64,000 nucleotides of DNA from Porites lutea (lineage: Eukaryota; Cnidaria; Anthozoa; Scleractinia; Poritidae). Numbering within the stretch: the stretch's first letter is position 1; every line of letters begins with the position of its first letter. Below the pieces are notes generated by a model that was not told the origin of the DNA, made no database searches, and saw nothing but the letters and a program-made list of their open reading frames with translations. The stretch lies in assembly GCF_958299795.1 (NCBI RefSeq), contig NC_133202.1, positions 4,874,711-4,938,710 on the forward strand, written 5' to 3'. Below are positions 1 through 9,673 of this stretch, one piece after another. Position numbers and translations under genes: made by a program.

Positions 1-110
1 GATGCATGCAACAATTCGTCCCTATAGGAGCCTTATGCATCGCCTTATTAAAAAGTGAGTCTACGGGGTAACAATTGCTGCTTTTGTCTGGGTTTTACCC
101 GCAATGTTTA
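1..110 (+). pseudogene. GPCR pseudogene fragment (TM3 end to TM4)
   Basis: Reading plus strand from base 1 gives the DRMHATIRP-type segment after TM3, then an in-frame stop shortly after the LIKK motif, then a TM4-like stretch that soon loses similarity to the intact receptors of the window. It corresponds to the second half of the broken copies at 42124-42560 and 51444-51900, which also lie about 2 kb upstream of a fuller GPCR. The window edge cuts off its start. Host gene relic, not expected to make a receptor. Confidence 0.75.
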
Positions 111-1150
111 TTATACTAATCCTTAAGAATCGAATGTTTAACCAACGTCCTATATTTAGCACATCTAGTGGACCTTCAGTCTCTTCATGTGGTAGCCCGG
201 GGCACCCAACGACTGGTTTCTGTGAAATAGCTGTTCGAAGAAGCACATATTATCTAGAGATTTCTATAGCTCGAAAAAAGTTAAAAATTCATGGATGAAT
301 GTATCATTCATCTCAGGTTTTCGACGTTTTCAGTCTATTAACTTCTCTGATTGAAGTTAGGAATGGCTTTTCACTTTTCACTTGTGTTCCCATATTTGGT
401 CGTCATTCACAAAAATGGACTACTTATAATAAATTTTGGGCTTTAAAATCAGTAACGGAAAGATGTACATCGGAAAATGTTGAGTTTTCTGTATATTTAA
501 TAGCATCAAAGATTTTCGAAAAAGTACTACCGTGTTAATAAATTCGCATCGGTTGAAGAAGCCCAAGGATGACCAAACAGATACAAATTTTATAGAGTTT
601 CATAGAAGGCATTTGCAGAGCTACTTTTTAAAACAACAATCTTAAAGAGATCCTCAAATGGTTTGAATAAATTTTGTAGAGAGGCGGCGTCGGATATGGT
701 GGACGGGTTGGAGAGCGATGTTTCTGTCCTCCTCAGTATAATATATAGTTACCTAGAAATACTTGCAATGGAAAATGTTAAAATACAACGATTGTCCGAG
801 CTAAGCCGCGACTTAATGCCCTCTTCAGTCATATTTTCATGGAAATTTCAGCTCCTTTAACCGAGTGAAATTGTTCACCGCTGACTAACAGTTTGCATGA
901 AACATTTAATTTTTTCCGGTCTCACTATGGACATTCGATTGTCTTAGAAGGTTTAATTGAAATGTTATGAGGGATAGTCACATTTTCATTTTGGTGATCA
1001 ATTACTCCCTATATACCAAACAGACCTTTAATATTTTTAAAGAGCGAAATAAAAATGTTAAAAAAGTATTAATGTAATACTAGTTCAAATACAATTTTAG
1101 CCACAGTTAGATTGTTAGTTAATTAGTTAGTTAGTAATACCCTTTGCATT

Positions 1151-1489
1151 TTACCACGAACATTTTTTGCTCCTGATGTAATAACATAATGTTTTAAGCT
1201 GTATATATTTAGTCGAAGTTTTGAAAACGTTATCGTCAAATGGACCTTTTCCGTCCAACAGTTTTTTTCGACCAAAAACTATATCCAATAGCTCATTATA
1301 AAAACTAAGAGTGCAAGCATTGCTTTTTTTTCTTCCCCTCCTTTCCGGATCTCCTCCGTCGCTCTTTCTTTTTCTCCTTTCCTTTTCCTTCGTTACTGTG
1401 ATTTTGGAGCCGTTCTGGGGCTTAAGAAACTTGCCTTTTGACGCCTTTTCAGTCAAATGACTGCAAATTTCGTTAAGTTGGTTTTCCAA
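1151..1489 (-). CDS. Possible small basic open frame, unknown
   Basis: A minus-strand open frame of up to 112 codons with a charged middle (repeated K, R and E) and a C-terminal part reading LLDIVFGRKKLL. Its counterpart at 43603-43908 is also open, while unit 3 has lost much of the middle (around 52880-53100). I recognise no family. The copies are so alike that an open frame in two of them is weak evidence for coding. It could be an exon, a repeat fragment or chance. Confidence 0.15.
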   Translation of the reverse strand: MENQLNEICSHLTEKASKGKFLKPQNGSKITVTKEKERRKRKSDGGDPERRGRKKSNACTLSFYNELLDIVFGRKKLLDGKGPFDDNVFKTSTKYIQLKTLCYYIRSKKCSW

Positions 1490-1573
1490 AAATCAGTTAG
1501 ATATACTATTATATATTTTATCAGCAGATGTAGAGCTATTTTGTTTGGAATGCTGTAAATAAACTACCACCAC

Positions 1574-1574
1574 C

Positions 1575-1643
<69 letters not shown>

Positions 1644-1658
1644 TTTATTATTATTATA
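1574..1658. repeat. (AAT)n microsatellite
   Basis: About 80 bp of nearly pure AAT/ATT trinucleotide repeat ending in a short inverted ATT run. The unit-2 counterpart at about 44033-44085 is much shorter and the unit-3 counterpart is almost absent, so the repeat length changed after duplication. Confidence 0.9.
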
Positions 1659-2061
1659 CTCGGGTGAACGAGGGCTGACGTTAATTAGTTTTAAAAATAT
1701 TCAGCTAAAACGACTCGAATTTAATGCCCTAAGCTTTTAGTCAACCAATTTATCCTAATCTCCCCTCAAACGTCACTGATATCTTTTCCACAGGTAAAAA
1801 CAAGGATTTTCACTTCAGCTTTTGCGAAAGCAAGTTGAAAAACTGTAAGTTAAAGGTGAGCTTCCTAATTCGTCGAATTATTATTCATGTATCTTCGCTA
1901 CTGATCTTTGAAAAACAGACGTCAACCTTGTTTGTTCACCTCCTACTTTTCTTTTCTAAGTAATCAAACTTTATTCAATTGAAATTCTTTCTAAAGGTAG
2001 ACGAACAACAGAAGAGAACGGGTAAAAGGGTGAAGCGAAAAGGAGTAAAAGAAAAGAAGTC

Positions 2062-2946
2062 ATGCCATTATCTTCATCCGAGTGCATCACCTGGTTTGCT
2101 GTAACCCTTACCGTGTGTGTTGCTATAGTAACAGTGAACCTTCTATCAATCATTCTTTTTATAAAAAACCGCAGTCTTCGTACTCGTGCCATGTACCTAG
2201 TTATAAGCCTGACCATAGCTGATATGTTTGTCGGAGGATTTTCTCACCTTCATCCATTTCGACTCCTCTCACTTTTGTCATGCGACATTGTGAAAATGAA
2301 CTTAAGTCGGGAACTGTATGTGATTATTGAGTTTCTCTTCCTCTGGTTTCCTCTGACCTCTCTAACAAACATTGCAGTCATTTCATTAGATCGGATGCAT
2401 GCAACAATTCGTCCCTTCAGGCATCGCCTCATCAAAAAGTGGGTTTACGGGGTAACATTTGCTGGTGTCTGGGTTTTAGCTGCAATGGTATCAACTGCCA
2501 CTTTAACACTTGAGCAATATGGGAAGGAATGGTCGTATCATTTTTACTTATGGTCATCATACTGTTGTTTGTGTCTATTTGTTATCTGTGTTTCTTACTC
2601 TTCCATTGTTGTTAAATTTTTGTGTGGAGCGCATCGCCAGCACCATGGTGCAGCCAACAGACAAAGGAAACTGACCGTAACATTATTCATAATCGTATCC
2701 TTACTGATGTGGCTACCATATGAGGTTATTGCTTTTCTTTTTTTTCAATCTAGTATCATGAAATTCCTTTCTTTCCAGGAATTAGTACGTTTGGACTTTT
2801 CTTCAACTGTTCTATTTTTGATGAACTCGCTTGTTAATCCCATCGTTTACACAATCAGAATGCCAGAGTTTAGGAAAGCTCCCCTGCTGTTATTTAAACG
2901 TCAACGAAGACAAAATGCCCGAGATATTCCTCTTCATGCGCTTTAA
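2062..2946 (+). CDS. Rhodopsin-family GPCR 1 (intronless, 294 aa)
   Basis: A single-exon class A receptor in the plasma membrane. Seven hydrophobic segments are visible: TM1 about residues 9-35, TM2 44-60, TM3 85-109, TM4 128-147, TM5 163-187, TM6 204-228, TM7 246-265. Diagnostic residues are N26, the D54 of TM2, DRM at 110-112 in place of DRY, WLP at 217-219 in TM6 and NPIVY at 259-263 in TM7. The N-terminus is very short, with no signal peptide, and the C-terminal tail is short and basic. It resembles the many melanocortin/adenosine-receptor-like orphan GPCRs of corals, so the ligand is unknown. Compared with the copies at 44465 and 53618 it lacks two residues (MT) at the start of TM6. The ATG chosen is shared with both paralogues. 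Confidence 0.88.
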   Translation: MPLSSSECITWFAVTLTVCVAIVTVNLLSIILFIKNRSLRTRAMYLVISLTIADMFVGGFSHLHPFRLLSLLSCDIVKMNLSRELYVIIEFLFLWFPLTSLTNIAVISLDRMHATIRPFRHRLIKKWVYGVTFAGVWVLAAMVSTATLTLEQYGKEWSYHFYLWSSYCCLCLFVICVSYSSIVVKFLCGAHRQHHGAANRQRKLTVTLFIIVSLLMWLPYEVIAFLFFQSSIMKFLSFQELVRLDFSSTVLFLMNSLVNPIVYTIRMPEFRKAPLLLFKRQRRQNARDIPLHAL

Positions 2947-4051
2947 TGTACTTTGTTTTGAAAATCAACTAATGATTTCGTCACCTTCAAATAAAAAAAA
3001 AAACACTAGTTGATTGTATACTATTGTTGCGGCCTTTAAAGTTCGATAAAAAGGCCTTAAATAAATGTTGTGGTGCAATTTTTTCCTTGGTTCAAATGCT
3101 TTTTTCCTTTGTTTTAAACTCTGATTCTCAATCGTACACAACCATACCGCAACACAAAGGAAAACAAAATATAAACCATTGATGAGTTGAACCACAGTAT
3201 TTTGTCAAATACCACAACTAAATATAGAGCCGGTTAGTAGTCTTGTTTATCTTTTCGTTACGTTAAGTATGCTTCCAAAAATATGAAAAGATATCCTTTA
3301 CATTTCCTTGTTTAGAGTTAGTCATTATGATTGTGGTCGCAAAATATGAAATATATCCATTATGTACATTAAGCGCAGAAGTTGTTTAGTTAATTAATTA
3401 GTTAATTTGTTATTTTACAACGAGATATCTACTTTAATAATGCGACTTGTTTTGATTGTAAAATACCGCTGTTAGTAAAATCAGTATTTTAAAGGGACTT
3501 CAATAAAGTTGCTATTTATATAAACAGGATTTCTTTACGTTCTTATCTGTGTCTGGAATATCACAAGGAATGGGCCGGAAACACGCTGAAATGGAAAAAG
3601 CACACTTCAGTGTCCTAAAGATGGGAAAAGTCAGAAGTTTGTTAAAAAAGTCTTTTTTTTCCACACCAATTTTAGGAGAGGATTAGGAGAATGTTGTTTT
3701 TCCTCGTTGTGTGGTTAAGGACATTTGTATACAGCTTGCCAGATACATTCAAGACTCTTTCTGCTACTATTGTTGAACATTTCCGGGTCTTTTTTGGGAG
3801 ATAATATATAGCCAAATCTGGGAAGGGAAATCAATTGAAAAACTTTGAAAATCATAGATGAATGAAGAGTCATCAAAACTATTTAGCCTTTCTCGAGAAA
3901 TAGAAATTTGTAAACAAGTTAGAGTTTTGCTTCTTCAAACATATATTTTACATCAGAAAACTTTCCCCAGATAAATGAGGATGGAGACATATCAAATAGT
4001 CTGGATTGAATATTGTCATCACTGGAAACTAAATCCAGTAAATCCATCTTG
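2947..4051. other. Host 3' flank of GPCR 1
   Basis: AT-rich flank with several AATAAA-type motifs, conserved at 45362-46455 and 54494-55620. No coding signal found; it separates the plus-strand GPCR from the last exon of the minus-strand aminotransferase-like gene. Confidence 0.5.
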
Positions 4052-5833
4052 TCAGTTCGTGTCCTTAAACTGCGCCATGAATTCTTGGTGAAAGGTTCTT
4101 AGTCGCTCAAACATTGGAGCGAACGTCTCTTCAGAAGGAAGAATAGTGATCCTACCAAGAAAGATTAAAACATGAAACCGTTTTAAGTTTTCCTTCGTAC
4201 GGATAGTGGGTCTGAAAAATCAAAACGTTTTGGATTATTTTAACCCACAATGTGGAGATAAAACTTGGTCCAATTTCATCAGACTTTCACACGCTGATAG
4301 AAAGTCACTTTTACAGACAAGTCGCCTTTAGGACGCCATTTCCCACGTAAGTTTAAGTTCTCGTCCATACCGTATAATCCCGGTTGTAAGCCCTTCTATT
4401 TGTAAACACCAACTTTATTCCAGTTGCAGGCCCTCCACTAAGCCCCCATCACCCCGGCTATGGGCCGATCTGTGTATACCCTTATTGCGTTCGTCAGAAC
4501 GCATCCTAATTTGGTGTGCCTGTGGTATAAAGGCAGAATTTTTCGGGGTTGGGGGGAAAATGGGGTGTTTTCAAATTTTAAGGTGCAGTCAATCTAATCA
4601 ATCTAAATATATTGGACAAGCCTGTGAAAACCTTGTGACACAAGGGCGCAAATGATATCACAGAGAGGTTTTTAAAATCATCAAAATTCCGACCTGAAGT
4701 TGATGACCCTTGTTAATTCAATTCTTACCTGTAATAAAAGTTGTTACCGCTGCCTTTCATATCAAAAACGTGGCCAGGAATCATGTAAATTCCAGTTTTC
4801 TCCAGCGCCTGCCAAAACTCGTCTGGTGGCATTTCCTTGGCCTAAATAACAATGACAAAACAAACAACTCAGTAAACTCAAAAAAATCTACACATTACTT
4901 TTGTCTACCCAAAATCCTTTCACTTCGCTCACCAAACAGATCACATACATACTTTCCTTGTGAGGGAAATATCTGTATTTCAAAGAATCCCTCGATGAAG
5001 CCTTGACTGGGAGCTGGCACTGGAATTTAGCAATGCAATATGGGAAATTGAGAAAGTGAAATTTTAATTTTCGCGGGACATTATCAGCAGCCTGAATAAG
5101 ATGGGAGCATATAGCGTCCTTTTCACTTTTTCTAACCGAAGAACGTCTTTTATGAAAACTGACACGACGAGACACGGGTTGGCATTCTTCTAATATAAGG
5201 TGCATCCACGAGAACCTTGGCTTCTGGATCGCACGTTCTGGATTCCGGATTTTATGCTGTAGATCCCGGATAGTAGGTACTGGATTCAGTATTCCTTGTC
5301 CGTGAAACATGGATTCCAGATTCCAATCGTTAGCGAGATTCCGGGCTTCATATGTAAAGCAGGCCCCAGCTGTTCAAAAGCTGGATAACGCAATCCACGG
5401 GATAAATCTCTATCCAGTGGATAGTGCAATTGGTTTCGCTAATACCTATCCACTGGATAGTGATTTATCCGGTGGATAGAGCTATCCGTCTTATGAACAA
5501 CCGGGTCTGAATTCCGAATTTCAAACCCTAGAACTGATTCCGGATCAGTCTGCAAGAAAAAAATTCCTGGGTTCCGGATTCGGATTACCGTACACCTAGG
5601 ATATCCATTAATGACAGTATTCTGCAGTGCGGTTCTAGAAATCAGGACCGAAAACAAGACATGATACCCTGGCTGCCTCGATAGCTTTCTTTGGAAGTGT
5701 TATCCTCGGAAACGCATACATTGCACCTGCCACCTCGTTACACTTAACATTTTCCATTGAGTTAAGAACATCCGTTGTCATCTTTGCTTTCTTCCTGTAA
5801 GAATCCTTGATGGATCGATGTTATATATACTTC
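4052..5833 (-). pseudogene. Alanine-aminotransferase-like 3' exons, unit 1
   Basis: Three exons with proper splice sites on the minus strand: 5668-5833, 4729-4841 and 4052-4151. The last two encode a segment with TGIYMIPGHVF and then RITILPSEETF up to a stop. These match the C-terminal fold of alanine aminotransferase (pyridoxal-phosphate enzyme, pyruvate plus glutamate from alanine plus oxoglutarate), where the family reads GICVVPG and FRMTILP. The first exon carries GAMYAFPRI, a strong hallmark of the same family. In unit 1 that exon is 166 nt instead of the 156 nt seen at 48093-48248, owing to a changed 5' end, which puts its start out of frame. No upstream exons are present, so this is a truncated copy. 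Confidence 0.7.
5363..5504. mobile_element. Palindromic MITE (GGATAAATC type), unit 1
   Basis: An imperfect palindrome of about 140 bp. Its arms begin and end near GTTCAAAAG and the inverse, with internal repeats of TATCCAGTGGATA and TTATCCGGTGGATA. Copies sit at the same place in unit 2 (about 47783-47927) and unit 3 (about 56935-57068, with a small internal deletion). It carries no coding capacity and predates the duplication. Confidence 0.75.
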
Positions 5834-5885
5834 CTGTAAAACTGTGTTACTACAAACAACATTGCAAGAAGGGAGGGGAAAATGC

Positions 5886-5965
5886 AACCTCGTCCCCAGG
5901 GCACTTTTCCCTGGCTTTGGAGGTCGGACTCCAAAGCCAAGGAAAAGCGCCCTGCGGACGAGGTT
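5886..5965. mobile_element. Hairpin MITE (CCTCGTCC type), unit 1
   Basis: Two 37-bp arms, 5886-5922 and 5929-5965, are near-perfect inverted repeats around a 6-nt loop. The same hairpin is at 57447-57526 in unit 3. Units 1 and 3 share it but unit 2 diverges just before this point. The short open frames across it are by-products of the palindrome. Confidence 0.8.
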
Positions 5966-6148
5966 GGGGAAAGTGGTCTTTCCATTGGCGATGGTTAGCA
6001 ACTTTGTCAGGACGAGTGCAAAAAATAGGTATTTTCCTCTAATTGTAATGTGTGTTACAAGGTTTTGTCCGATGTTTTAGCTGTTACAACTGAGCAACAT
6101 TATTACTTTGCAGTATCATCAACATGGTCCATGTATTTTTATTAACAG

Positions 6149-6646
6149 GTCTCTACGTATTGTTATTGACATCAGTTGCGATGCAAGCAGTCCTAACAAC
6201 CCTCTGCCATTTTACGACACTTGCACATCATTCAAAGAGCCAACTTGCAAAGTGAAACTAAAGTAAGTCATTCCAAGGTACAGTTTCTTTGATGATGTGG
6301 AAGAAAAATAAATCTACCATCAGAAAGCTCAGAAAAATTGCCGAGCTCTACCAGCCGATGAGATTCGAACTCACGACCCTCCGCGTTCTGAGATCACTCA
6401 GCTACTGAAGCACTCTATTGCGAGTGGGTTGTAATTTAATCACGACCTTTGAAACTAGTTTACCAGAGTTGTTGCTATTTTTAAGGGTTTGAATTGGTAA
6501 AACTACCGTAACGGGTAACTTGGAAAAAAAAATCGCAAAAAACTAATTATTAAGTTGTCTTGCTTTGTATTTTTAGCAAGTCATCAAAGCCCTTAGATGT
6601 TGTTGCCATTGATCATTTTCCCTCCACATTTGCTCAAATTAACTGA
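6149..6646 (+). pseudogene. Saccharopine-dehydrogenase-like exons A and B, unit 1
   Basis: Exon A (6149-6262) lies between a clear acceptor (TTATTAACAG) and donor (GTAAGT). It encodes a segment with LRIVIDISCD and PNNPLPFYDT. This matches the lysine-forming saccharopine dehydrogenase (LYS1 type), which reads VDVSCD and NPHNPIPVY. Exon B (6577-6646) follows after an acceptor and continues in phase with LDVVAIDHFPS, the family's IDHLPS motif, but then meets an early stop where the family normally continues. The exon at 30829-30912 is the likely C-terminus, on the far side of the Polinton. No 5' exons are present, so this is a truncated, probably dead copy. Family assignment is from memory of motifs. 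Confidence 0.6.
6341..6432 (-). repeat. tRNA-derived SINE-like sequence, unit 1
   Basis: On the minus strand the sequence has a box-A-like TAGCTGAGTGA and a good box B (GAGTTCGAATCTC) at tRNA spacing, then a non-tRNA tail. It lacks a proper acceptor stem, so it is a tRNA-derived SINE head rather than a tRNA gene. It lies in the intron between exons A and B. The same copy is at about 57895-57985 in unit 3. Confidence 0.6.
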
Positions 6647-6801
6647 GGTGTGCTTTGACTATCTTAAAATGCACCAAAAGTAGTTTTTCTCCTTATTCCC
6701 GGGCTGTGATGATGAGTGGAAAGTAAAACATTCAAATAAGCTAAGAGAACTTTTATGTTTTGGGGCTTTTCTGTTCTCTTGAATGAGCCTATAGGCTGGA
6801 T

Positions 6802-6807
6802 GACGTT
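6802..6807. repeat. Polinton target-site duplication, left
   Basis: GACGTT directly before the element's 5'-AG. The same six bases follow the right end at 30025-30030. The paralogous unit 3 has a single copy at 58363-58368. Confidence 0.95.
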
Positions 6808-6904
6808 AGTAGTAATAGGGGTCGGTTTGGCGCAGGTACTACGTCATGTAAGCGTCACGAAATGTCCTCGATAAAAAATGTGGGGGAGGGGTGGGTTGTA
6901 CTTA

Positions 6905-7555
6905 CCTGAAGAGGGAGAGGTTAGGGTTAGGGTTAGGGTTAGGGTTAGGGTTAGGGTTAGAGGTTAGAGAGCCTCTTGTACCCCGAGTAGGTTAGGGTTA
7001 GGGTTAGGGTTAGGGCTAGGGCCTCTTGTAACCCGAGTAGGTTAGGGTTAGGGTGGGGTTTATATTTGTGGAGGAGGGTTGCAGCCTAGCCTTGTGGTAA
7101 GGTCAATTCACGAGGGCGCATGCGCGTTGTGGAAGGTTAGGGTTAGGATTAGGGTTAGGGTTAGGGGTTAAGGGTTAGGATTAGGGTTAGCCTTGTGGTA
7201 CGGGAAAAAAATTCGTGAGGGCGCATTCGCGTGGTGAAAAGTTAGGGTTAGGGTTAGGATTAAGGGTGTTAGGGTTCGGGGGTCCCTTGTGGTAAGGTGA
7301 AGCTAGAAGGAGGGCGCATGCGCGTTGGGTGTGAGGGTACCTTACTTGATTAGGTTAGGGTTAAGTTTATATAAGAGGATGAGGGTTCGGGCTTAGCCTT
7401 GTGGTACGGGGAGGAATTGGAAAGGGCGCATGCGCCTTGTGGAAGGTTTAGGGCTAGGGTTAGGGTTAGGGTGAAGGGTTAAGGGCTAGGATTAGGGTTA
7501 GCCTTGTGGTAAGGCCAAATCGCGAGGGCGCATGCGCGTTGTGGAAGAAGAAGAA
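6905..7555. repeat. Telomere-like TTAGGG array with GCGCATGCGC palindromes, left
   Basis: Runs of TTAGGG, with degenerate forms, alternate with five units that each contain CTTGTGGTA and then GGGCGCATGCGC or a close variant. Perfect GCGCATGCGC palindromes are at 7116-7125, 7314-7323, 7426-7435 and 7528-7537. This palindrome is the core of the animal NRF-1 binding site. The G-rich strand reads inward from the element end, opposite to a chromosome telomere. Confidence 0.85.
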
Positions 7556-7685
7556 GAAAAAATGGTGGATTCCCAGTCCCCGCAGCTTGGAGGAGGAGGC
7601 TGCGTATTATCCGTTCTAAGGACGGGGCCCTCTATAGTTCGCCGCGCCTAGACAAATACTCTCTGGGAAGACATGTGCACGAAGG

Positions 7686-7765
7686 CGAAGAAAGAAAAGA
7701 AAAGATAGGGCAGCAAAAGAAGAAGAAAAAGAAAGAAAGAAAGAAAAGAAGAAGAAAAAGGAATG
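7686..7765. other. Purine tract in left inverted repeat
   Basis: About 80 nt almost wholly A and G on the plus strand, mostly GAAAGAAA and GAAGAAG. The right repeat has the pyrimidine complement at about 29090-29168. Such tracts can form triplex DNA. It lies between the tRNA-Trp gene and the element end. The open frames across it are low-complexity artefacts. Confidence 0.6.
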
Positions 7766-7790
7766 GGTCGCAGCAAGGATCCACACCGGA

Positions 7791-7862
7791 AGCCCGGGGT
7801 GGAGTCGAACCACCAACCTTTCGATTTGGAATCGAACGCGCTACCCCTTGCGCCACCGGGCT
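7791..7862 (-). tRNA. tRNA-Trp(CCA), left inverted repeat
   Basis: A full cloverleaf reads on the minus strand. Acceptor AGCCCGG pairs with CCGGGCT, the D arm is GCGC/GCGC, the anticodon arm TTCGA/TCGAA encloses loop TTCCAAA with anticodon CCA, and the T arm GGTGG/CCACC encloses TTCGACT. The D-arm segment (GTGGCGCAA, GGTAGCGCG) closely resembles animal nuclear tRNA-Trp. No intron and no encoded CCA end. The discriminator would be T, which is unusual for tRNA-Trp and leaves open whether it is charged. Confidence 0.85.
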
Positions 7863-7994
7863 TGGCACATGCCATCAGTCGCCAAGTTAGCACCAAACAA
7901 CAACCTTTTTTATTCCTATTTTTTTTTTTAAAATCAGTGTACGGTTTACATCTCAAGTCTAGAAGTACAAGATTGCTCAAAAGGTAATGGACCC

Positions 7995-8415
7995 GCATGT
8001 TCCCATCTCTCCGGGTTTCGAAGACTCACGCGTTGGAGGGCTTGCCCTATGAAACGATCGTTGACCTTATGACCACAGGTTTGACTAGGGTACGCTTGCA
8101 ACGCTTTTCCGTTGGTGAGCAGATGTTTCCAATGCTCCTGCACCTATTGCTCGAGAAGAGGGACTGCATAGGTCTTCAAGGGGAGGCCGTCACTGTTCAA
8201 GAGTTCGCAATGTTGGCCGTGCGTCCAGAGGGCGAGCCGAGGGTGTCCTGGGGACCGGCGGGATCTTAGTTGACAAGGTACGCGGCGGGTTTAGCGGTGA
8301 TGAGCTTGTTGGGTAAGGGATTCCTGGCAAACACGCCTTGAAAACCAGGCCCTAACACGGGATTGTGTCGCGCCAAATAGTCCAACTGCCCGTTCTTCAG
8401 AGGCCCTTGCTCCAT
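7995..8415 (-). pseudogene. Fossil adenain-type protease copy, left inverted repeat
   Basis: On the minus strand the segment is clearly related to the protease at 17278-17853: it shares FQGVF, an AAYLVN-type core, DPAG, and an HWK / LQAY / CGH-type C-terminal half. It is broken, with several breaks. The same fossil, with nearly the same sequence, is in the right inverted repeat, so it decayed before or during homogenisation of the repeats. It lies downstream of a CRE-TATA promoter. Confidence 0.75.
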
Positions 8416-8429
8416 CTTTCTTTTCTTCT

Positions 8430-8519
8430 TTAGATATCGCCAATAGGGAAGAGAGGCGATCCGTAGAGGACGTTCTCCGCAAGGGGTTTAACAGGGGTCG
8501 TAGAGTAGGCGGCATGCAT
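8430..8519 (-). CDS. 29-aa open frame upstream of fossil protease, left
   Basis: A short open frame that starts about 125 nt after the TATA box on the minus strand. It reads KPLAENVLYG then SPLFPIGDI and is followed closely by the start of the fossil protease. The same frame is open in the right repeat (28334-28423) with one residue different. No family recognised; it may be a leader peptide or a remnant of a larger gene. Confidence 0.3.
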   Translation of the reverse strand: MHAAYSTTPVKPLAENVLYGSPLFPIGDI

Positions 8520-8643
8520 CGTTTCAAAGAGCAAGTCGAGGGGGTACCAAGACGGATAGCTCAGAGATTTCTAACACGACACGAATGAAGCACTGAAATG
8601 GGCGCCGTTTGTCAGACACTGAAGGGTTCGTCGGTGGCAGAGC

Positions 8644-8672
8644 CTTTATACTTTTGCCTAGGGGTGACGTCA
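8644..8672 (-). promoter_or_regulatory. CRE-TATA promoter, left inverted repeat
   Basis: A perfect CRE palindrome TGACGTCA (8665-8672) and a TATAAAG box (8644-8650, minus strand) are separated by 14 nt. The right side has the same two boxes with the same 14-nt gap although the sequence between them differs. It should direct outward transcription over the fossil protease and toward the tRNA-Trp gene. Confidence 0.7.
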
Positions 8673-8956
8673 CACATCAAGGGGTTCTTGACCAAACGGA
8701 GCGTGAGTTGCGCTCATCGACGGGTTTCATCTTCGTCCCGTGGGGCACATTCTGGAATGGCTAGCAAAGAATGGTTACGCTATTCACAGTACTTGACTAG
8801 ACAGATATTCTAATTGGTTTCTAAAAAAAGGAGTGTTCTAATAACGTATTGTGCAAGAGTATTGTTCCCAAAATGTAGTGGCATGCAAGAGTATTGTTGT
8901 ATAGAAACAAAAGAGTCTTTATGCAATAGAATAAATACGTATTGCCTACGTGACGT

Positions 8957-9544
8957 TTAGGTTTGACTTGTCCGCTCGAATAGATTCTTCATGGCGTCTT
9001 GAGCTTGGCTGGGGAAGGCTTTGGATCCTATGATAGCGCTTCTGGGGGCCAGAATGGGAAATCGAGACGTCATGCGCGTCAATCTTGTCGAAGAAGGGGT
9101 CCATTCGTACCAGTGATGAAAATTCACATCGTAGACAAAAACATGTTTTTGTAAATCCACGGCTATTTGAACGGCCCAGCCTGTCCCGCCTTGCACTTGT
9201 TTTTGACTGGCACTCAAATACCCAAACGCAAAGATCGAGTCCGCCTCGTTCACCACAAAGTAGTAGCGCAGTAAAAGTTCGCAGGCGATAGGACTTTTAG
9301 GCACGGGGCGACCTAACGCATAAGCCGCGTGGCCGAGTGGTTCGCACGCGTTTTCCAAGTCTTCTCGGGGCAAGGGGGTGATGTGGGTGCTTCTCGGGTG
9401 ATTCGGGCCAATCTTAATGGTGACAGGAATGCCATAGTCTAAGGCTAGCGTTTCGGCCGCTTGCTCGGCGCCTTGACTTCCTCCTGTCACAATCCGATAA
9501 TCGTGTAGGCGGGGAATGTCCATCATCGCTTCGTCTGGATCCAT
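8957..9544 (-). CDS. SLOG-like Rossmann protein (195 aa) of the Polinton
   Basis: I read this as a SLOG/LOG-DprA-type nucleotide-binding Rossmann domain. It has RIVTGGSQGAE at residues 17-27, followed by a helix and GIPV, like the GG-x-x-GA-(D/E) phosphate loop of SLOG proteins. Then come VNEADSIFAFG (98-108), QGGTGWAVQIA (118-128) and a strand VFVYD (135-139) with W145 and W148 after it, matching the second half of the fold, where a GGTGW-type loop binds the ligand. Family members bind or process nucleotides or nucleotide-derived signals. It is the only gene on the minus strand in the left half and is divergent from the zinc-finger gene at 9714, with about 170 bp between. Not a standard Polinton gene to my knowledge. 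Function here is unknown. Confidence 0.55.
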   Translation of the reverse strand: MDPDEAMMDIPRLHDYRIVTGGSQGAEQAAETLALDYGIPVTIKIGPNHPRSTHITPLPREDLENACEPLGHAAYALGRPVPKSPIACELLLRYYFVVNEADSIFAFGYLSASQKQVQGGTGWAVQIAVDLQKHVFVYDVNFHHWYEWTPSSTRLTRMTSRFPILAPRSAIIGSKAFPSQAQDAMKNLFERTSQT

Positions 9545-9673
9545 TCCGTGAGGTGACTGAGGCCGATTGCAAGAGAAAGAGGTCTTACGTAGAAAAAAGA
9601 AAGACCCAATCAGAAGGTGAGAGGTCCCAATAGGGTGGAGTCAGGTGACCTGTGTCGTCACTCGGGGGGGCTC

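Larger units (their letters stand above)
111..2061. other. Host spacer between GPCR relic and GPCR 1
   Basis: AT-rich spacer repeated with high similarity in unit 2 (about 42560-44464) and with more decay in unit 3 (about 51900-53617). It holds an AAT microsatellite and a lysine/arginine-rich minus-strand open frame listed separately. I see no other gene. Confidence 0.6.
6808..8589 (+). repeat. Polinton terminal inverted repeat, left
   Basis: Inverse of 28265-30024 with few differences up to about 8589, after which the two sides remain recognisably related for another 60-80 bp around a TATA box. From the outside inward it holds the terminal AG motif, a GTCACGAAATGTC box, an array of TTAGGG repeats with CpG palindromes, a C/G-flanked foldable segment, a purine tract, a tRNA-Trp gene and a fossil protease copy. 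At about 1.77 kb it is long for a Polinton. Confidence 0.93.

Noticed and set aside
4888-5310. Minus-strand 140-codon open frame
   Set aside because: It runs across an intron of the aminotransferase-like gene and repeat sequence, and is not open at full length in unit 2 or 3.
6341-6432. Functional host tRNA gene
   Set aside because: Boxes A and B are present but the acceptor stem does not pair; it is a SINE head.
6905-7555. Chromosome telomere or interstitial telomere fusion
   Set aside because: The G-rich strand runs inward from both element ends and the array is part of the Polinton inverted repeats.
7632-7998. Phenylalanine/serine-rich open frames in the inverted repeats
   Set aside because: They read through the purine tract and the tRNA-Trp gene.
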